Shown here: positions 32,858-42,499 of the stretch, in pieces
Layout: every line of letters starts with the position of its first letter
How positions within the stretch are numbered: the stretch's first letter is position 1
Assembly: GCA_023255415.1 (NCBI GenBank)
Contig: JALRIN010000015.1
Coordinates: 1-63,111, forward strand
Source of the DNA: Cypionkella sp.
Lineage (GTDB): Bacteria > Pseudomonadota > Alphaproteobacteria > Rhodobacterales > Rhodobacteraceae
Length of the DNA stretch: 63,111 nucleotides
Reading direction: 5' to 3'
Position numbers and translations under genes: made by a program
Notes under the pieces: model-generated
Databases searched by the model: none
Seen by the model: the letters and a program-made list of their open reading frames with translations, nothing else
Told to the model about the DNA's origin: nothing

Positions 32858-34261
32858 ATGATTCCCGTTACTGGCTATGCTGGCCGCAAAGTTGCTGTTC
32901 TTGGCCTTGGCCGCTCTGGTCTGGCGACCGCGCGGGCGCTTGTGGCGGGGGGCGCCGAGGCGCTGGTTTGGGATGACAGCCCCGAGGCGCGGGCGCGGGC
33001 CGAGGCCGAGGGCTTTGTCTGCCATGATCTAAGCCGTGCCGGGGCCTTTGCCGAGGTGGCGCTTTTGGTTACCTCGCCCGGCATAGCGCATCTTTACCCC
33101 GCACCGCACAAGCTGATTGCCCGCGCGCTTGACGCAGGCGTGCCGGTCGACAATGACATCGGCCTGTTTTTCCGCAGCTTTGCCACCAACGCTTGGGATG
33201 ATTTTGAAACAACGCCGCGGGTGATCTGCGTCACAGGGTCGAACGGCAAATCCACCACCACGGCGCTGATCCACCATATTCTAAGCGAAGACGGACGGCC
33301 TTGCCAGATGGCGGGCAATATCGGGCGCGGCGTGTTGGATCTGGACCCGGCCGAAGACGGCGAGGTGGTGGTGCTGGAGCTTTCTTCCTATCAAACCGAG
33401 CTTGCACGCGCGCTGACGCCTGACATCGCGGTTTTTACCAACCTTTCGCCCGATCATCTGGACCGGCACAACGGCATGGGCGGCTATTTCGCGGCCAAGC
33501 GGCGGCTGTTTGCCGAAGGTGGACCCGACCGCGCCGTGGTGGGGGTGGATGAACCCGAGGGGCGGTTTTTGGCCAATCAATTGGCGGAAGGCCCGCAGGA
33601 TGATCGGGTGATCCGCATCTCGTCGGGCAGCAAATTGGAAGAATTTGGCTGGTCGGTGTTTGCGCGCAAGGGCTTTTTGTCGGAATGGCGGCGCGGCAAG
33701 CAGGTGGCCTCGATTGATCTGCGTGCGATCGCGGGCCTGCCGGGCGCGCATAACCACCAAAACGCCTGCGCGGCCTATGCGGCCTGTCGCAGTCTTGGGC
33801 TGGGGCCAAAACAGATCGAAGCGGCCCTGCACAGCTTTGCAGGCCTGCCGCACCGCAGCCAGCTGGTGGCCGAGCGGGCAGGGGTGCGCTTTGTCAACGA
33901 CAGCAAAGCCACCAATGTCGACAGTGCTGCCAAGGCGCTGCAAGCCTTTCCCGCCATTCGCTGGATCGCGGGCGGCATGGGCAAAGAGGGCGGGATTGCT
34001 GGGCTGCTGCCCTTTGTGGGCTCGGTGAAAAAGGCCTATCTGATCGGCCATTCGGCGCGGGATTTCGCGCTGGAGCTGGGGGATCTGCCGCATGAGATTT
34101 GCGAGACCATGCAGCGCGCCGTTGTCCGCGCGGCAGAGCAGGCCGAGGCAGGTGAGGTGGTGCTGCTGGCCCCCGCCGCAGCCTCGTTTGACCAATACCC
34201 AAATTTTGAAAAACGGGGCGAGGATTTTGCGGCCTGTGTGCAGGCTCTTGCGACCCCCTAA
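32858..34261 (+). CDS. murD: UDP-MurNAc-L-Ala:D-Glu ligase MurD
   Basis: A 467-residue Mur ligase adding D-glutamate. It has the N-terminal dinucleotide-like fold (VAVLGLGRSGLATARAL), the ATP loop CVTGSNGKSTTTAL and the distal NDSKATN signature. The start at 32858 is set by GAAAGG at 32845-32850 and gives the family N-terminus MIPVTGYAGRK; an extension to 32792 is unlikely. A 211-base gap separates it from ftsW, the largest gap inside the cluster before ftsZ. Confidence 0.96.
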   Translation: MIPVTGYAGRKVAVLGLGRSGLATARALVAGGAEALVWDDSPEARARAEAEGFVCHDLSRAGAFAEVALLVTSPGIAHLYPAPHKLIARALDAGVPVDNDIGLFFRSFATNAWDDFETTPRVICVTGSNGKSTTTALIHHILSEDGRPCQMAGNIGRGVLDLDPAEDGEVVVLELSSYQTELARALTPDIAVFTNLSPDHLDRHNGMGGYFAAKRRLFAEGGPDRAVVGVDEPEGRFLANQLAEGPQDDRVIRISSGSKLEEFGWSVFARKGFLSEWRRGKQVASIDLRAIAGLPGAHNHQNACAAYAACRSLGLGPKQIEAALHSFAGLPHRSQLVAERAGVRFVNDSKATNVDSAAKALQAFPAIRWIAGGMGKEGGIAGLLPFVGSVKKAYLIGHSARDFALELGDLPHEICETMQRAVVRAAEQAEAGEVVLLAPAAASFDQYPNFEKRGEDFAACVQALATP

Positions 34262-34385
34262 AGGCATGCTGCTGTCCACCCCAAGTCGCAAGCTTTCTTC
34301 CCGCCCGATTTGGGCAGAGGGCCGCTGTCCATTGGGCGCAAAACCGCCTACATCTTGGGGTTGTATTGCGCCTTTTCTCTAGCCT

Positions 34386-34414
34386 TTGACTGGGTTCTTT
34401 GCTATCCTTTAAGC
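34386..34414 (+). promoter_or_regulatory. Candidate ftsW promoter
   Basis: TTGACT (34386-34391) and TTAAGC (34409-34414) are 17 bases apart, in the 211-base murD-ftsW gap. The -10 match is only fair, but the position, 59 bases before ftsW, suggests a secondary promoter splitting the cluster. Confidence 0.35.
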
Positions 34415-34472
34415 TAGACCCGAAGCAAATTGGGCGTATCGGCAGCAAACGGCAAACACAGGCGGATTTCCT

Positions 34473-35636
34473 ATGACTGAGATGGTCTATGGCTCAATGC
34501 CATCGCGCACCTCTGAACCCGTGATTCCACGCTGGTGGCGCACGATTGACAGATGGTCGCTGACGGCTGTGATGATGCTGTTTGGCATCGGGCTGTTGCT
34601 GGGGCTTGCGGCCTCGGTGCCTTTGGCCGAGCGCAATGGGCTGCCCTCGTTCTATTACGTGCAGCGGCAGGCGTTTTTTGGCGGCTTTGCGCTGCTGGCG
34701 ATTATCACGGTGTCGATGATGACGCCGGATATGGTGCGGCGCTTGGCGGTCGTGGGCTTTGCTTTCTCATTTCTGGCGCTGATTGCGCTGCCGATTTTTG
34801 GCACCGACTTTGGCAAGGGCGCGGTGCGCTGGTTCAGCTTTGGCTTTGTCTCGGTGCAACCGTCCGAGTTTCTGAAGCCCGGTTTCATGGTGGTGATTGC
34901 TTGGCTGATGGCCTCGTCTCAAGACCTGAACGGCCCGCCGGGCAAGCTGATGTCTTTTGGCCTTGTCGTCACAGTGGTGCTGTTTTTGGCGTTTCAGCCC
35001 GACTTTGGCCAGGCCATGTTGGTGCTGTTTGGCTGGGGTGTGATTTATTTTGTCTCGGGCGCGCCGATGGTTCTGATCGTGTCGGTGTTGGCGCTGACCA
35101 GTGTTGGCGGCGTGACGGCCTATAACACCTCGGAACACTTTGCCCGCCGCATTGATGGGTTTTTGTCGTCGGATGTCGATCCGCGCAGCCAGATGGGCTA
35201 TGCCACCAGCGCCATTCAAGAGGGCGGTTTCTTTGGTGTCGGCGTTGGCGAAGGTCAGGTGAAATGGACCCTGCCGGACGCCCATACCGATTTCATCATC
35301 GCGGTTGCGGCCGAAGAATATGGGCTGGTTCTGGTGCTGGCGATCATTGCGCTTTACACCACCGTGGTAGTGCGCAGCCTGTTCCGGCTGACGCGCGAGC
35401 GTGATCCCTTTATCCGGCTGGCGGGCACCGGGCTTGCCTGTGTCTTTGGCGTGCAGGCGATGATCAATATGGGGGTTGCAGTGCGTTTGCTGCCGGCCAA
35501 GGGCATGACGCTGCCTTTCGTGTCATATGGCGGCTCATCGGTTATTGCGGCGGGGATTACGGTTGGTATGCTGCTGGCGCTGACCCGTGCGCGGCCACAG
35601 GGGCAAATGTCGGACATTTTCCGCAGGGGACGCTGA
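34473..35636 (+). CDS. ftsW: Septal peptidoglycan polymerase FtsW
   Basis: A 387-residue SEDS-family glycosyltransferase with about ten membrane segments that polymerises lipid II at the septum together with FtsI. Family features include FGTDFGKGAVRW near the catalytic Asp region, QPSEFLKPGFM, AHTDFIIAVAAEE and the C-terminal LPFVSYGGSS. Its stop shares one base with the murG start (TGATG). The start at 34473 follows a modest purine stretch. Confidence 0.96.
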   Translation: MTEMVYGSMPSRTSEPVIPRWWRTIDRWSLTAVMMLFGIGLLLGLAASVPLAERNGLPSFYYVQRQAFFGGFALLAIITVSMMTPDMVRRLAVVGFAFSFLALIALPIFGTDFGKGAVRWFSFGFVSVQPSEFLKPGFMVVIAWLMASSQDLNGPPGKLMSFGLVVTVVLFLAFQPDFGQAMLVLFGWGVIYFVSGAPMVLIVSVLALTSVGGVTAYNTSEHFARRIDGFLSSDVDPRSQMGYATSAIQEGGFFGVGVGEGQVKWTLPDAHTDFIIAVAAEEYGLVLVLAIIALYTTVVVRSLFRLTRERDPFIRLAGTGLACVFGVQAMINMGVAVRLLPAKGMTLPFVSYGGSSVIAAGITVGMLLALTRARPQGQMSDIFRRGR

Positions 35637-36721
35637 TGCCTTTGCTGTTGATTGCGGCAGGTGGCACGGGTGGGCATATGTTTCCAGCCCAAGCCTTGGC
35701 CGAAGAAATGCTGGCGCGCGGCTGGCGGGTGAAACTGTCGACTGACACGCGCGGCGCGCGCTATGCTGGCGGCTTTCCCGATCAGGTGCAGATCGTGACA
35801 CTGTCTTCTGCCACCTTTGCGCGCGGCGGTTTGGTGGCGAAATTGGCAGTGCCGTTTCGCATCGCGGGCGGCGTTCTGGCCGCCCTTTGGTCCAGCCTGC
35901 GCGACCGCCCCGATGTGGTGGTGGGCTTTGGCGGCTATCCTTCTATTCCGGCACTGACGGCGGCTTGGATCTTGCGCAGGCCGCGTATGATCCACGAACA
36001 AAACGGCGTTTTGGGCAAGGTGAACCAGATCTTCGCGCAGCGGGTTGACTGCGTGGCCTGTGGCACTTGGCCGACCGATTTGCCCGCAGGCGTGCAGGGC
36101 GAGCATACTGGCAACCCCGTGCGTGCGGCGGTGCTTGACCGTTCGGGGGCGGGCTATATCGCGCCGGGCGATTACCCGATGGAGCTTTTGGTGATCGGTG
36201 GCAGCCAAGGTGCGCGGATTTTGTCCGATGTGGTGCCCGCCGCCATTGCAGCCCTGCCAGAGCCTATTCGGCGACACCTGCGCGTGGCCCAGCAGGCCCG
36301 CGCCGAGGATATCGACCGCGTTATTGCCGCCTACGCTGCGGCCGGCATTCCGGCCGAGGTTGCACCATTTTTCGCCGATATTCCGCGCCGTTTGACCCAA
36401 GCGCAGCTTGTGATCTCGCGGGCGGGGGCCTCTTCGGTGGCAGATATTTCGGTCATTGGCCGCCCTGCGATCCTGATCCCTTTTGCAGCAGCGACGGGCG
36501 ATCATCAAACCGCCAATGCGCGCGGGCTGGTCGAGGCGGCGGCAGCCTGCCTGATCCCCGAAAACCAGCTTGACGCCGCCAGCCTCAGCGCGCAAATCGC
36601 CGGGATATTGGGCAAGCCCGAAGCCGCCAGCCAAATGGCGCGCAATGCTTTCGGGCAGGCCCGCGCTGATGCCACGCAACGCCTTGCGGCTTTGGTGGAA
36701 ACCGTAGCAACAAGGACGTAA
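35636..36721 (+). CDS. murG: Lipid II synthase MurG
   Basis: A 361-residue GT28 glycosyltransferase that adds GlcNAc to lipid I on the inner face of the membrane. The N-terminal GGTGGHMFPA glycine motif, the HEQNGVLGKVN stretch and the C-terminal donor-site segment ISRAGASSVADI are intact. It overlaps ftsW by one base and is followed by murC after 5 bases. Confidence 0.97.
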   Translation: MPLLLIAAGGTGGHMFPAQALAEEMLARGWRVKLSTDTRGARYAGGFPDQVQIVTLSSATFARGGLVAKLAVPFRIAGGVLAALWSSLRDRPDVVVGFGGYPSIPALTAAWILRRPRMIHEQNGVLGKVNQIFAQRVDCVACGTWPTDLPAGVQGEHTGNPVRAAVLDRSGAGYIAPGDYPMELLVIGGSQGARILSDVVPAAIAALPEPIRRHLRVAQQARAEDIDRVIAAYAAAGIPAEVAPFFADIPRRLTQAQLVISRAGASSVADISVIGRPAILIPFAAATGDHQTANARGLVEAAAACLIPENQLDAASLSAQIAGILGKPEAASQMARNAFGQARADATQRLAALVETVATRT

Positions 36722-36726
36722 CCGCG

Positions 36727-38127
36727 ATGAATGCGACAAAACTGCCAATGGAACTGGGCCCGATCCACTTTGTCGGCATCGGCGGCATTGGCATGTCGGG
36801 CATCGCAGAAGTGCTGATGACCCAAGGCTTCCGCGTGCAAGGCTCGGACGCCAAGGCCAGCAAGATCACTGACCGGCTTGCAAGCCTTGGTGCCACTGTT
36901 TTTGAGGGCCAAGCCGCGTCCAACATCGGCGAGGCCTCGGTTGTGGTGGTCTCGACCGCGATCAAAAAGGGCAACCCCGAGCTGGAAGAGGCGCGCCGGC
37001 GTGGCCTGCCTGTGGTGCGCCGCGCCGAGATGCTGGCCGAGCTGATGCGCCTGCGCTCGAACATCGCGATTGCGGGCACCCATGGCAAAACCACCACCAC
37101 GACGATGGTTGCAACCTTGCTGGACAAAGGCGGCTTTGACCCGACCGTGATCAACGGCGGCGTGATCCATGCTTATGGGTCGAACGCGCGGGCGGGGGCG
37201 GGCGAATGGATGGTGGTCGAGGCCGATGAATCCGACGGTTCGTTCAACCGCCTGCCTGCCACCATTGCCATTGTCACCAATATCGACCCCGAGCATATGG
37301 AGCATTGGGGCAGCTTTGACGCGCTGCGCAAAGGCTTTCTGGATTTCGTCTCGAATATCCCGTTTTATGGCCTTGCGGTCTGCTGCACCGACCATCCCGA
37401 AGTGCAAAGCCTGGTCGGCAAGATCACTGATCGCCGCATCGTCACCTTTGGCTTTAACGCCCAAGCCGATGTGCGCGCCATCAACCTGCGCTTTGAAAAC
37501 GGTGTCGGCTATTTTGACGTGGCTTTGCAAGGCGAAGGCCAGGGCGCTGTGATCGAGGGGTGCACCTTGCCAATGCCGGGCGATCATAACGTTTCGAACG
37601 CGCTGTCGGCAATTGCTGTGGCGCGCCATCTGGGCATGAAAAAAGACGAGATCCGCGAGGCTTTGGCCGGGTTTGCCGGTGTGAACCGCCGCTTTACCCG
37701 CGTGGGCGAGGTCAACGGCGTCACCATCATCGACGATTACGGCCACCATCCGGTGGAAATCGCCGCTGTGCTGAAAGCCGCGCGCCAAGCAACCAAGGGC
37801 CGCGTGATTGCCGTGCATCAACCGCACCGCTATTCGCGGCTGCATTCCTTGTTCGAGGATTTCTGCACCTGCTTTAACGAGGCTGACGTGGTGGCGATTG
37901 CCGATGTCTATGCGGCGGGCGAAGATCCGATTGCGGGGGCTTCGCGCGATGATCTGATTGCGGGGCTGATCGCGCATGGCCATCGCCACGCGCGCGGCAT
38001 CTCGGACGAGGCGGATCTGGCGCGGCTGGTCAAAGAACAGGCGCAACCCGGCGATATGGTGGTTTGTCTTGGCGCGGGCACGATTTCGGCCTGGGCCAAT
38101 GGCTTGCCTGCACGGCTGACTGCGTAA
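36727..38127 (+). CDS. murC: UDP-MurNAc:L-Ala ligase MurC
   Basis: A 466-residue Mur ligase that starts the stem peptide. Visible are the N-terminal HFVGIGGIGMSGIAEV fold, the ATP loop AGTHGKTTTTTM, EADESDGSF and the C-terminal HQPHRYSRLHSLFEDF. The full family length is present. It is followed by murB after 54 bases, without the extra small genes sometimes found between them in relatives. Confidence 0.97.
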   Translation: MNATKLPMELGPIHFVGIGGIGMSGIAEVLMTQGFRVQGSDAKASKITDRLASLGATVFEGQAASNIGEASVVVVSTAIKKGNPELEEARRRGLPVVRRAEMLAELMRLRSNIAIAGTHGKTTTTTMVATLLDKGGFDPTVINGGVIHAYGSNARAGAGEWMVVEADESDGSFNRLPATIAIVTNIDPEHMEHWGSFDALRKGFLDFVSNIPFYGLAVCCTDHPEVQSLVGKITDRRIVTFGFNAQADVRAINLRFENGVGYFDVALQGEGQGAVIEGCTLPMPGDHNVSNALSAIAVARHLGMKKDEIREALAGFAGVNRRFTRVGEVNGVTIIDDYGHHPVEIAAVLKAARQATKGRVIAVHQPHRYSRLHSLFEDFCTCFNEADVVAIADVYAAGEDPIAGASRDDLIAGLIAHGHRHARGISDEADLARLVKEQAQPGDMVVCLGAGTISAWANGLPARLTA

Positions 38128-38181
38128 TAGGCGGCAAAGGCCGCGCGTGACTTTGGCGGATTTATGAAAGGGCGCAGAGCC

Positions 38182-39102
38182 ATGTCTTCAATGCCCTCCG
38201 TGCGTGGCACCCTGACCGCAAACCGCCCGCTGGCTGATCTAACCTGGCTGCGCGTCGGCGGGCCAGCCGATTATCTGTTTCAACCGGCAGATGAGGCAGA
38301 CCTGTGCGATTTCCTGCGCGCTCTGCCTGACAAGGTGGCGGTATTTCCCATCGGCGTTGGTTCGAACCTGATCGTGCGCGATGGAGGCTTGCGGGCGGTG
38401 GTGATCCGGCTGGGGCGCGGCTTTAATGCCATTGCTTGCAAAGACGGCCTGGTCACTGCGGGGGCTGCGGCGCTTGATGCCCATGTCGCGCGGCGTGCCG
38501 CCGAGGCAGGGTTGGATCTGACGTTTTTGCGCACCATTCCGGGCAGCATCGGCGGCGCTGTGCGGATGAACGCGGGCTGTTATGGCAGCTATGTCTCGGA
38601 TCATCTGATCGCGGTGCGCTGTGCGACGCGCGCGGGCGAGATTGTTGACATCGCGGCGCAGGATCTGGATCTGCGCTATCGACACTCCAGCCTGCCCGAC
38701 GGCTGGGTGCTGCTCAGCGCCAGTTTCCGGGCAAATTCGGCTGATCCCAAGGTGCTTGAGGCGCGCATGTTGGACCAAATCGCCAAACGCGACGCCAGTC
38801 AGCCCACCAAAGACCGTTCGGCAGGCTCGACCTTTCGCAATCCGGTTGGCCACTCCAGCACCGGGCGCGCCGATGACAGCCACGAGCTGAAAGCTTGGAA
38901 GGTGATCGACGACGCAGGGCTGCGGGGTGCAACCTTAGGTGGTGCGCAAATGTCGCCGATGCATTCGAACTTTCTGATCAATATAGGGGGGGCGACCGCC
39001 GCAGATTTGGAAGATTTAGGTGAAAATGTGCGAAAAAGGGTTTTCCAAAACAGCGGGATCACGCTAGAGTGGGAAATTATGCGGGTCGGTGAAAGACCCT
39101 GA
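38182..39102 (+). CDS. murB: UDP-N-acetylenolpyruvoylglucosamine reductase
   Basis: A 306-residue FAD enzyme that reduces enolpyruvyl-UDP-GlcNAc to UDP-MurNAc. The FAD-binding region includes GVGSNLIVRDGG and the catalytic region IPGSIGGAVRMNAGCYG; AGSTFRNP carries the proton-donor Ser. The C-terminus MHSNFLINIGGATAADLEDL is typical of type IIa MurB. The start at 38182 is favoured by AAAGGG at 38167-38172; alternatives are 38164 and 38191. Confidence 0.96.
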   Translation: MSSMPSVRGTLTANRPLADLTWLRVGGPADYLFQPADEADLCDFLRALPDKVAVFPIGVGSNLIVRDGGLRAVVIRLGRGFNAIACKDGLVTAGAAALDAHVARRAAEAGLDLTFLRTIPGSIGGAVRMNAGCYGSYVSDHLIAVRCATRAGEIVDIAAQDLDLRYRHSSLPDGWVLLSASFRANSADPKVLEARMLDQIAKRDASQPTKDRSAGSTFRNPVGHSSTGRADDSHELKAWKVIDDAGLRGATLGGAQMSPMHSNFLINIGGATAADLEDLGENVRKRVFQNSGITLEWEIMRVGERP

Positions 39103-39152
39103 CGAATAAAACAAATATCACAGGCCAACAAAGGCTTGGATGAGGCAGTAAT

Positions 39153-40073
39153 ATGGTGGGCGGCTCAAACAGGGCAGCCTCCACAGTAGCAGTTTTGATG
39201 GGCGGTTTTTCTTCCGAGCGGGAGGTCTCTCTGTCCACCGGGCGCGCATGCGCAACAGCTCTGCGGGAGGCCGGATATCAGGTAGTCGAGGTCGATTGCG
39301 ACCGCGACCTGTCTGCACGTCTGATTGCGCTGAACCCTGATGTTTGCTTTAACGCGCTGCATGGCCCTTGGGGCGAAGATGGCGCGGTGCAAGGGCTGCT
39401 AGAGTGGCTGCGCATCCCCTATACCCATTCGGGGGTTTTGGCCTCGGCCTTGTCGATGGATAAGATCAAGACCAAAGAAGTTTATGTTGCCAACGGCTTG
39501 CCCGTGGTGAAATCGGTTCTTGCCAGCCGCGATGCGGTTTCGGCCGGCCATGTCTTGCCAACGCCCTATGTCGTCAAGCCCTATAACGAAGGCTCCTCTG
39601 TCGGGGTTTATATCGTGCAGGCGGGCAGCAATGCGCCGCGCCTGGCTGATACGATGCCCGAAACCGTGATGGTCGAGGCCTATGCGCCGGGGCGCGAGAT
39701 GACAGTCACGGTGATGGGGGATCGCGCGCTTTGTGTCACCGATATCCTGACCGAGGGTTGGTATGATTTTGACGCGAAGTATAAGCTTGGCGGATCGCGC
39801 CACGTGCTGCCCGCGCAGATCCCTGCCGAGATCGAGGCGGCCTGTCTGGACTATGCTTTGCGCGCGCATCAGGTTCTGGGCTGCCGTGGCATCAGCCGCA
39901 CCGATTTTCGCTGGGACGAGACGCGCGGGCTGGCGGGCTTGATCCTGTTGGAAACCAATACTCAGCCCGGCATGACCGCGACTTCGCTTGCCCCCGAACA
40001 GGCGGCACATTTGGGCATCAGCTTTGCCGAATTCTGCGCCTGGATCGTGGAGGACGCCTCATGCAACCGCTAG
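39153..40073 (+). CDS. ddl: D-alanine--D-alanine ligase
   Basis: A 306-residue ATP-grasp ligase making D-Ala-D-Ala for MurF. Signatures are LMGGFSSEREVSLSTGRA (substrate loop), FNALHGPWGEDGAVQGLLE, PYVVKPYNEGSSVGV (ATP-grasp lysine region) and the C-terminal metal site LLETNTQPGMT. It overlaps ftsQ by 13 bases, so its last residues are read in a second frame. Confidence 0.97.
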   Translation: MVGGSNRAASTVAVLMGGFSSEREVSLSTGRACATALREAGYQVVEVDCDRDLSARLIALNPDVCFNALHGPWGEDGAVQGLLEWLRIPYTHSGVLASALSMDKIKTKEVYVANGLPVVKSVLASRDAVSAGHVLPTPYVVKPYNEGSSVGVYIVQAGSNAPRLADTMPETVMVEAYAPGREMTVTVMGDRALCVTDILTEGWYDFDAKYKLGGSRHVLPAQIPAEIEAACLDYALRAHQVLGCRGISRTDFRWDETRGLAGLILLETNTQPGMTATSLAPEQAAHLGISFAEFCAWIVEDASCNR

Positions 40074-40960
40074 GCCGTCGCGCGCTGCAGCAGGCTTTAT
40101 ACCGCGACCCTGCGCCGACGCGCTGGCAGTATCGGATGCAGCGGCTGTGGCTGACGCCGGTGTTTCGCGTGCTGTTGCGCTTTGGGGGACCACTGGTGCT
40201 GATCGGCTTGATCAGCTTGATGGTGCTGGCAAGTGATGCCCGCCGCGCAGCGATTTTGGAAAGCTTTGCCGAATTGCAGCAACAGTTTCAGCAGCGACCC
40301 GAATTTCGGGTGTCATTGATGTCGGTCGAAGGCGCTTCGCGCGATTTGTCGGATGCGGTGCGCGCCAAGCTTGCGCTGCGCTTTCCGATGTCGTCCTTTG
40401 ATCTGGACCTTGCGGCGCTGCGCGGCAAGATCGAGGCGCTGGACGCCGTCGCCTCGGCAGAGCTGCGGGTGCGCTCGGGCGGGGTGCTGCAGGTTGTGCT
40501 GAAAGAGCGCGACCCGATTGCGGTTTGGCGCAAGGACAACGGGCTGGAGCTGCTGGACAAAACCGGCCACCGTGTTGCAAGCCTGATTGCGCGCGCCGAT
40601 CGCGCTGATCTGCCGCTGGTTGCAGGCGAAGGGGCTGATACTGCCATCGTCGAGGCGATGCAGATTTTCGAGGCCGCCAACCCGATTGCCATGCGTCTGC
40701 GCGGTTTGGTGCGGGTGGGGGATCGGCGCTGGGATCTGGTGCTGGACCGCGATCAAACCATCCGCCTGCCACAAAGCAATCCGGTGGCTGCAGTAGAACG
40801 ACTTTTGGCGCTGGATCAGGCAGAAAAACTGCTGGACCGCGACATCCTCTCGATAGATCTTAGAAATCAAGACCGGCCCGCGCTGCGTTTGGCTCCGTTC
40901 GCGTTGAACGAAGCCCGCGCTGCTAAAGGGCTGGCACCGAGCGCAGGGAACAACCTATGA
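40061..40960 (+). CDS. ftsQ: Cell division protein FtsQ
   Basis: A 299-residue bitopic division protein. A basic cytoplasmic tail (1-37), one membrane span (about 38-57), then a periplasmic POTRA-like domain (FRVSLMSVEGASRDLSDAVR) and a beta domain with LVLDRDQTIRLP. It links FtsA/FtsZ to the FtsL-FtsI-FtsW synthase. Position between ddl and ftsA supports the assignment. It overlaps ftsA by 4 bases. Confidence 0.94.
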   Translation: MQPLGRRALQQALYRDPAPTRWQYRMQRLWLTPVFRVLLRFGGPLVLIGLISLMVLASDARRAAILESFAELQQQFQQRPEFRVSLMSVEGASRDLSDAVRAKLALRFPMSSFDLDLAALRGKIEALDAVASAELRVRSGGVLQVVLKERDPIAVWRKDNGLELLDKTGHRVASLIARADRADLPLVAGEGADTAIVEAMQIFEAANPIAMRLRGLVRVGDRRWDLVLDRDQTIRLPQSNPVAAVERLLALDQAEKLLDRDILSIDLRNQDRPALRLAPFALNEARAAKGLAPSAGNNL

Positions 40961-42291
40961 CCGATCTTTATCACTCCCAAAGGGCTATGCGGAACATGCG
41001 GCGGGCTGCGATGCAGCGCGGCGTGGTGGCGATTTTGGATGTTGGCACCTCGAAAATCGCCTGCCTTGTGCTGCGCTTTGACGGCATCGAGACCGACCGC
41101 GAGGCCGATGGCGTGGGCTCGATGGCGGGGCAGTCGCGGTTTCGGGTGATTGGCGCTGCCACCACGCGTTCGCGCGGGGTGCGCTTTGGCGAAATCGCGG
41201 TGATGAATGAAACCGAGCGTGCCATTCGGACTGCTGTGCAGGCCGCGCAAAAGATGGCGAATGTGCGCGTTGATCATGTGATTGCCTGCTTCTCGGGGGC
41301 AGAGCCGCGCAGCTATGGCCTTGCAGGCGAATGGAACTTGCAAGACTCGGTGGTGAGTGAACAAGACGTTGCCCAAGTGCTTGCGGCCTGCGATGTGCCA
41401 GATTTTGGCGAAGGGCGCGAGATTTTGCACGCCCAGCCGGTGAACTTTGCGCTGGATCATCGCTCGGGTCTGGGCGATCCGCGCGGGCAGATCGGCAACC
41501 GTTTGGCTTGCGATATGCATATGCTATCGGTCGATGCGAGCGTGGTGCAGAACCTTTTGTATTGCATCAAGCGCTGCGATCTAGAGCTGGCGGGCATTGC
41601 CTCTTCGGCCTATGTCTCGGCGATCTCGAGCCTTGTGGAAGACGAGCAAGAGCTGGGTGCTGCCTGCATTGATTTGGGTGGCGGGGCCTCGGGCATCTCG
41701 ATCTTTATGAAAAAGCATATGATCTATGCCGACAGCGTGCGTATGGGCGGCGATCATGTGACTTCGGATATCTCGAAGGGGTTGCAAGTGCCGCTGGTTG
41801 TGGCCGAACGCATTAAGACCAAACACGGCGGCGTGCATGCCACCGGAATGGATGACCGCGAGATGATCGAAATCGGCGGCGACAGTGGTGATTGGGAAAA
41901 AGACCGGCGTCAAATCAGCCGCACCGAATTGATCGGCATCATGCGGCCACGCGTCGAGGAAATTCTGGAAGAAGTGCGCGCGCGGCTGGATGTGGCGGGC
42001 TTTGACAGCCTGCCCAGCCAGCAAATCGTGCTGACCGGTGGCGCAAGCCAGATCCCGGGATTGGATGGTTTGGCCAGCCGGATCTTGGGCCAGCGTGTTC
42101 GGATGGGTCGCCCTATGCGTGTGCAGGGCCTGCCACAGGCGGCAACCGGACCTGCGTTTTCTAGCGCCGTTGGCCTGTGCCTTTTCGCCAGCCACCCGCA
42201 AGACGAATGGTGGGACTTTGACATTCCAACCGAACGCTATCCCGCACGTTCTTTGAAGCGGGCCGTTCGGTGGTTTAAGGACAACTGGTAA
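40957..42291 (+). CDS. ftsA: Cell division protein FtsA
   Basis: A 444-residue actin-fold protein that tethers FtsZ to the membrane. The phosphate-1 loop is AILDVGTSKIACLV, the second is CIDLGGGASGISIF, and the adenosine motif is VLTGGASQIPGLDGL. The C-terminal amphipathic helix is SLKRAVRWFKDNW. The N-terminal tail is longer than in E. coli. ftsZ follows after 208 bases, so it may have its own promoter. Confidence 0.97.
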   Translation: MTDLYHSQRAMRNMRRAAMQRGVVAILDVGTSKIACLVLRFDGIETDREADGVGSMAGQSRFRVIGAATTRSRGVRFGEIAVMNETERAIRTAVQAAQKMANVRVDHVIACFSGAEPRSYGLAGEWNLQDSVVSEQDVAQVLAACDVPDFGEGREILHAQPVNFALDHRSGLGDPRGQIGNRLACDMHMLSVDASVVQNLLYCIKRCDLELAGIASSAYVSAISSLVEDEQELGAACIDLGGGASGISIFMKKHMIYADSVRMGGDHVTSDISKGLQVPLVVAERIKTKHGGVHATGMDDREMIEIGGDSGDWEKDRRQISRTELIGIMRPRVEEILEEVRARLDVAGFDSLPSQQIVLTGGASQIPGLDGLASRILGQRVRMGRPMRVQGLPQAATGPAFSSAVGLCLFASHPQDEWWDFDIPTERYPARSLKRAVRWFKDNW

Positions 42292-42499
42292 CCGCTACAT
42301 CTGCGTAAGGAAGCAATATACCGCGAAAAACAGGCCGATTTCAGCTATATTTGGGGGAATATGTGACTTTTTTGCGTGACCTTACGGCCTGATGTGGATA
42401 GAATCGGGGATAAGTCAGCGTTTTTGCCTCGGGACAGGTTTTGAACGCTGAGACGACAAACAGCGGCGGCAGCCCGCATCAAAAACAGGCGGACAGAAA
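42292..42499 (+). promoter_or_regulatory. ftsZ leader with a DnaA-box-like site
   Basis: The 208-base gap is AT-richer than the flanking genes. TGTGGATAG (42393-42401) differs by one base from a DnaA box (complement CTATCCACA against TTWTNCACA). In Caulobacter, DnaA activates ftsZ; here one site alone is weak evidence. I do not see CtrA sites. A promoter is likely in this gap but I cannot place it. Confidence 0.35.
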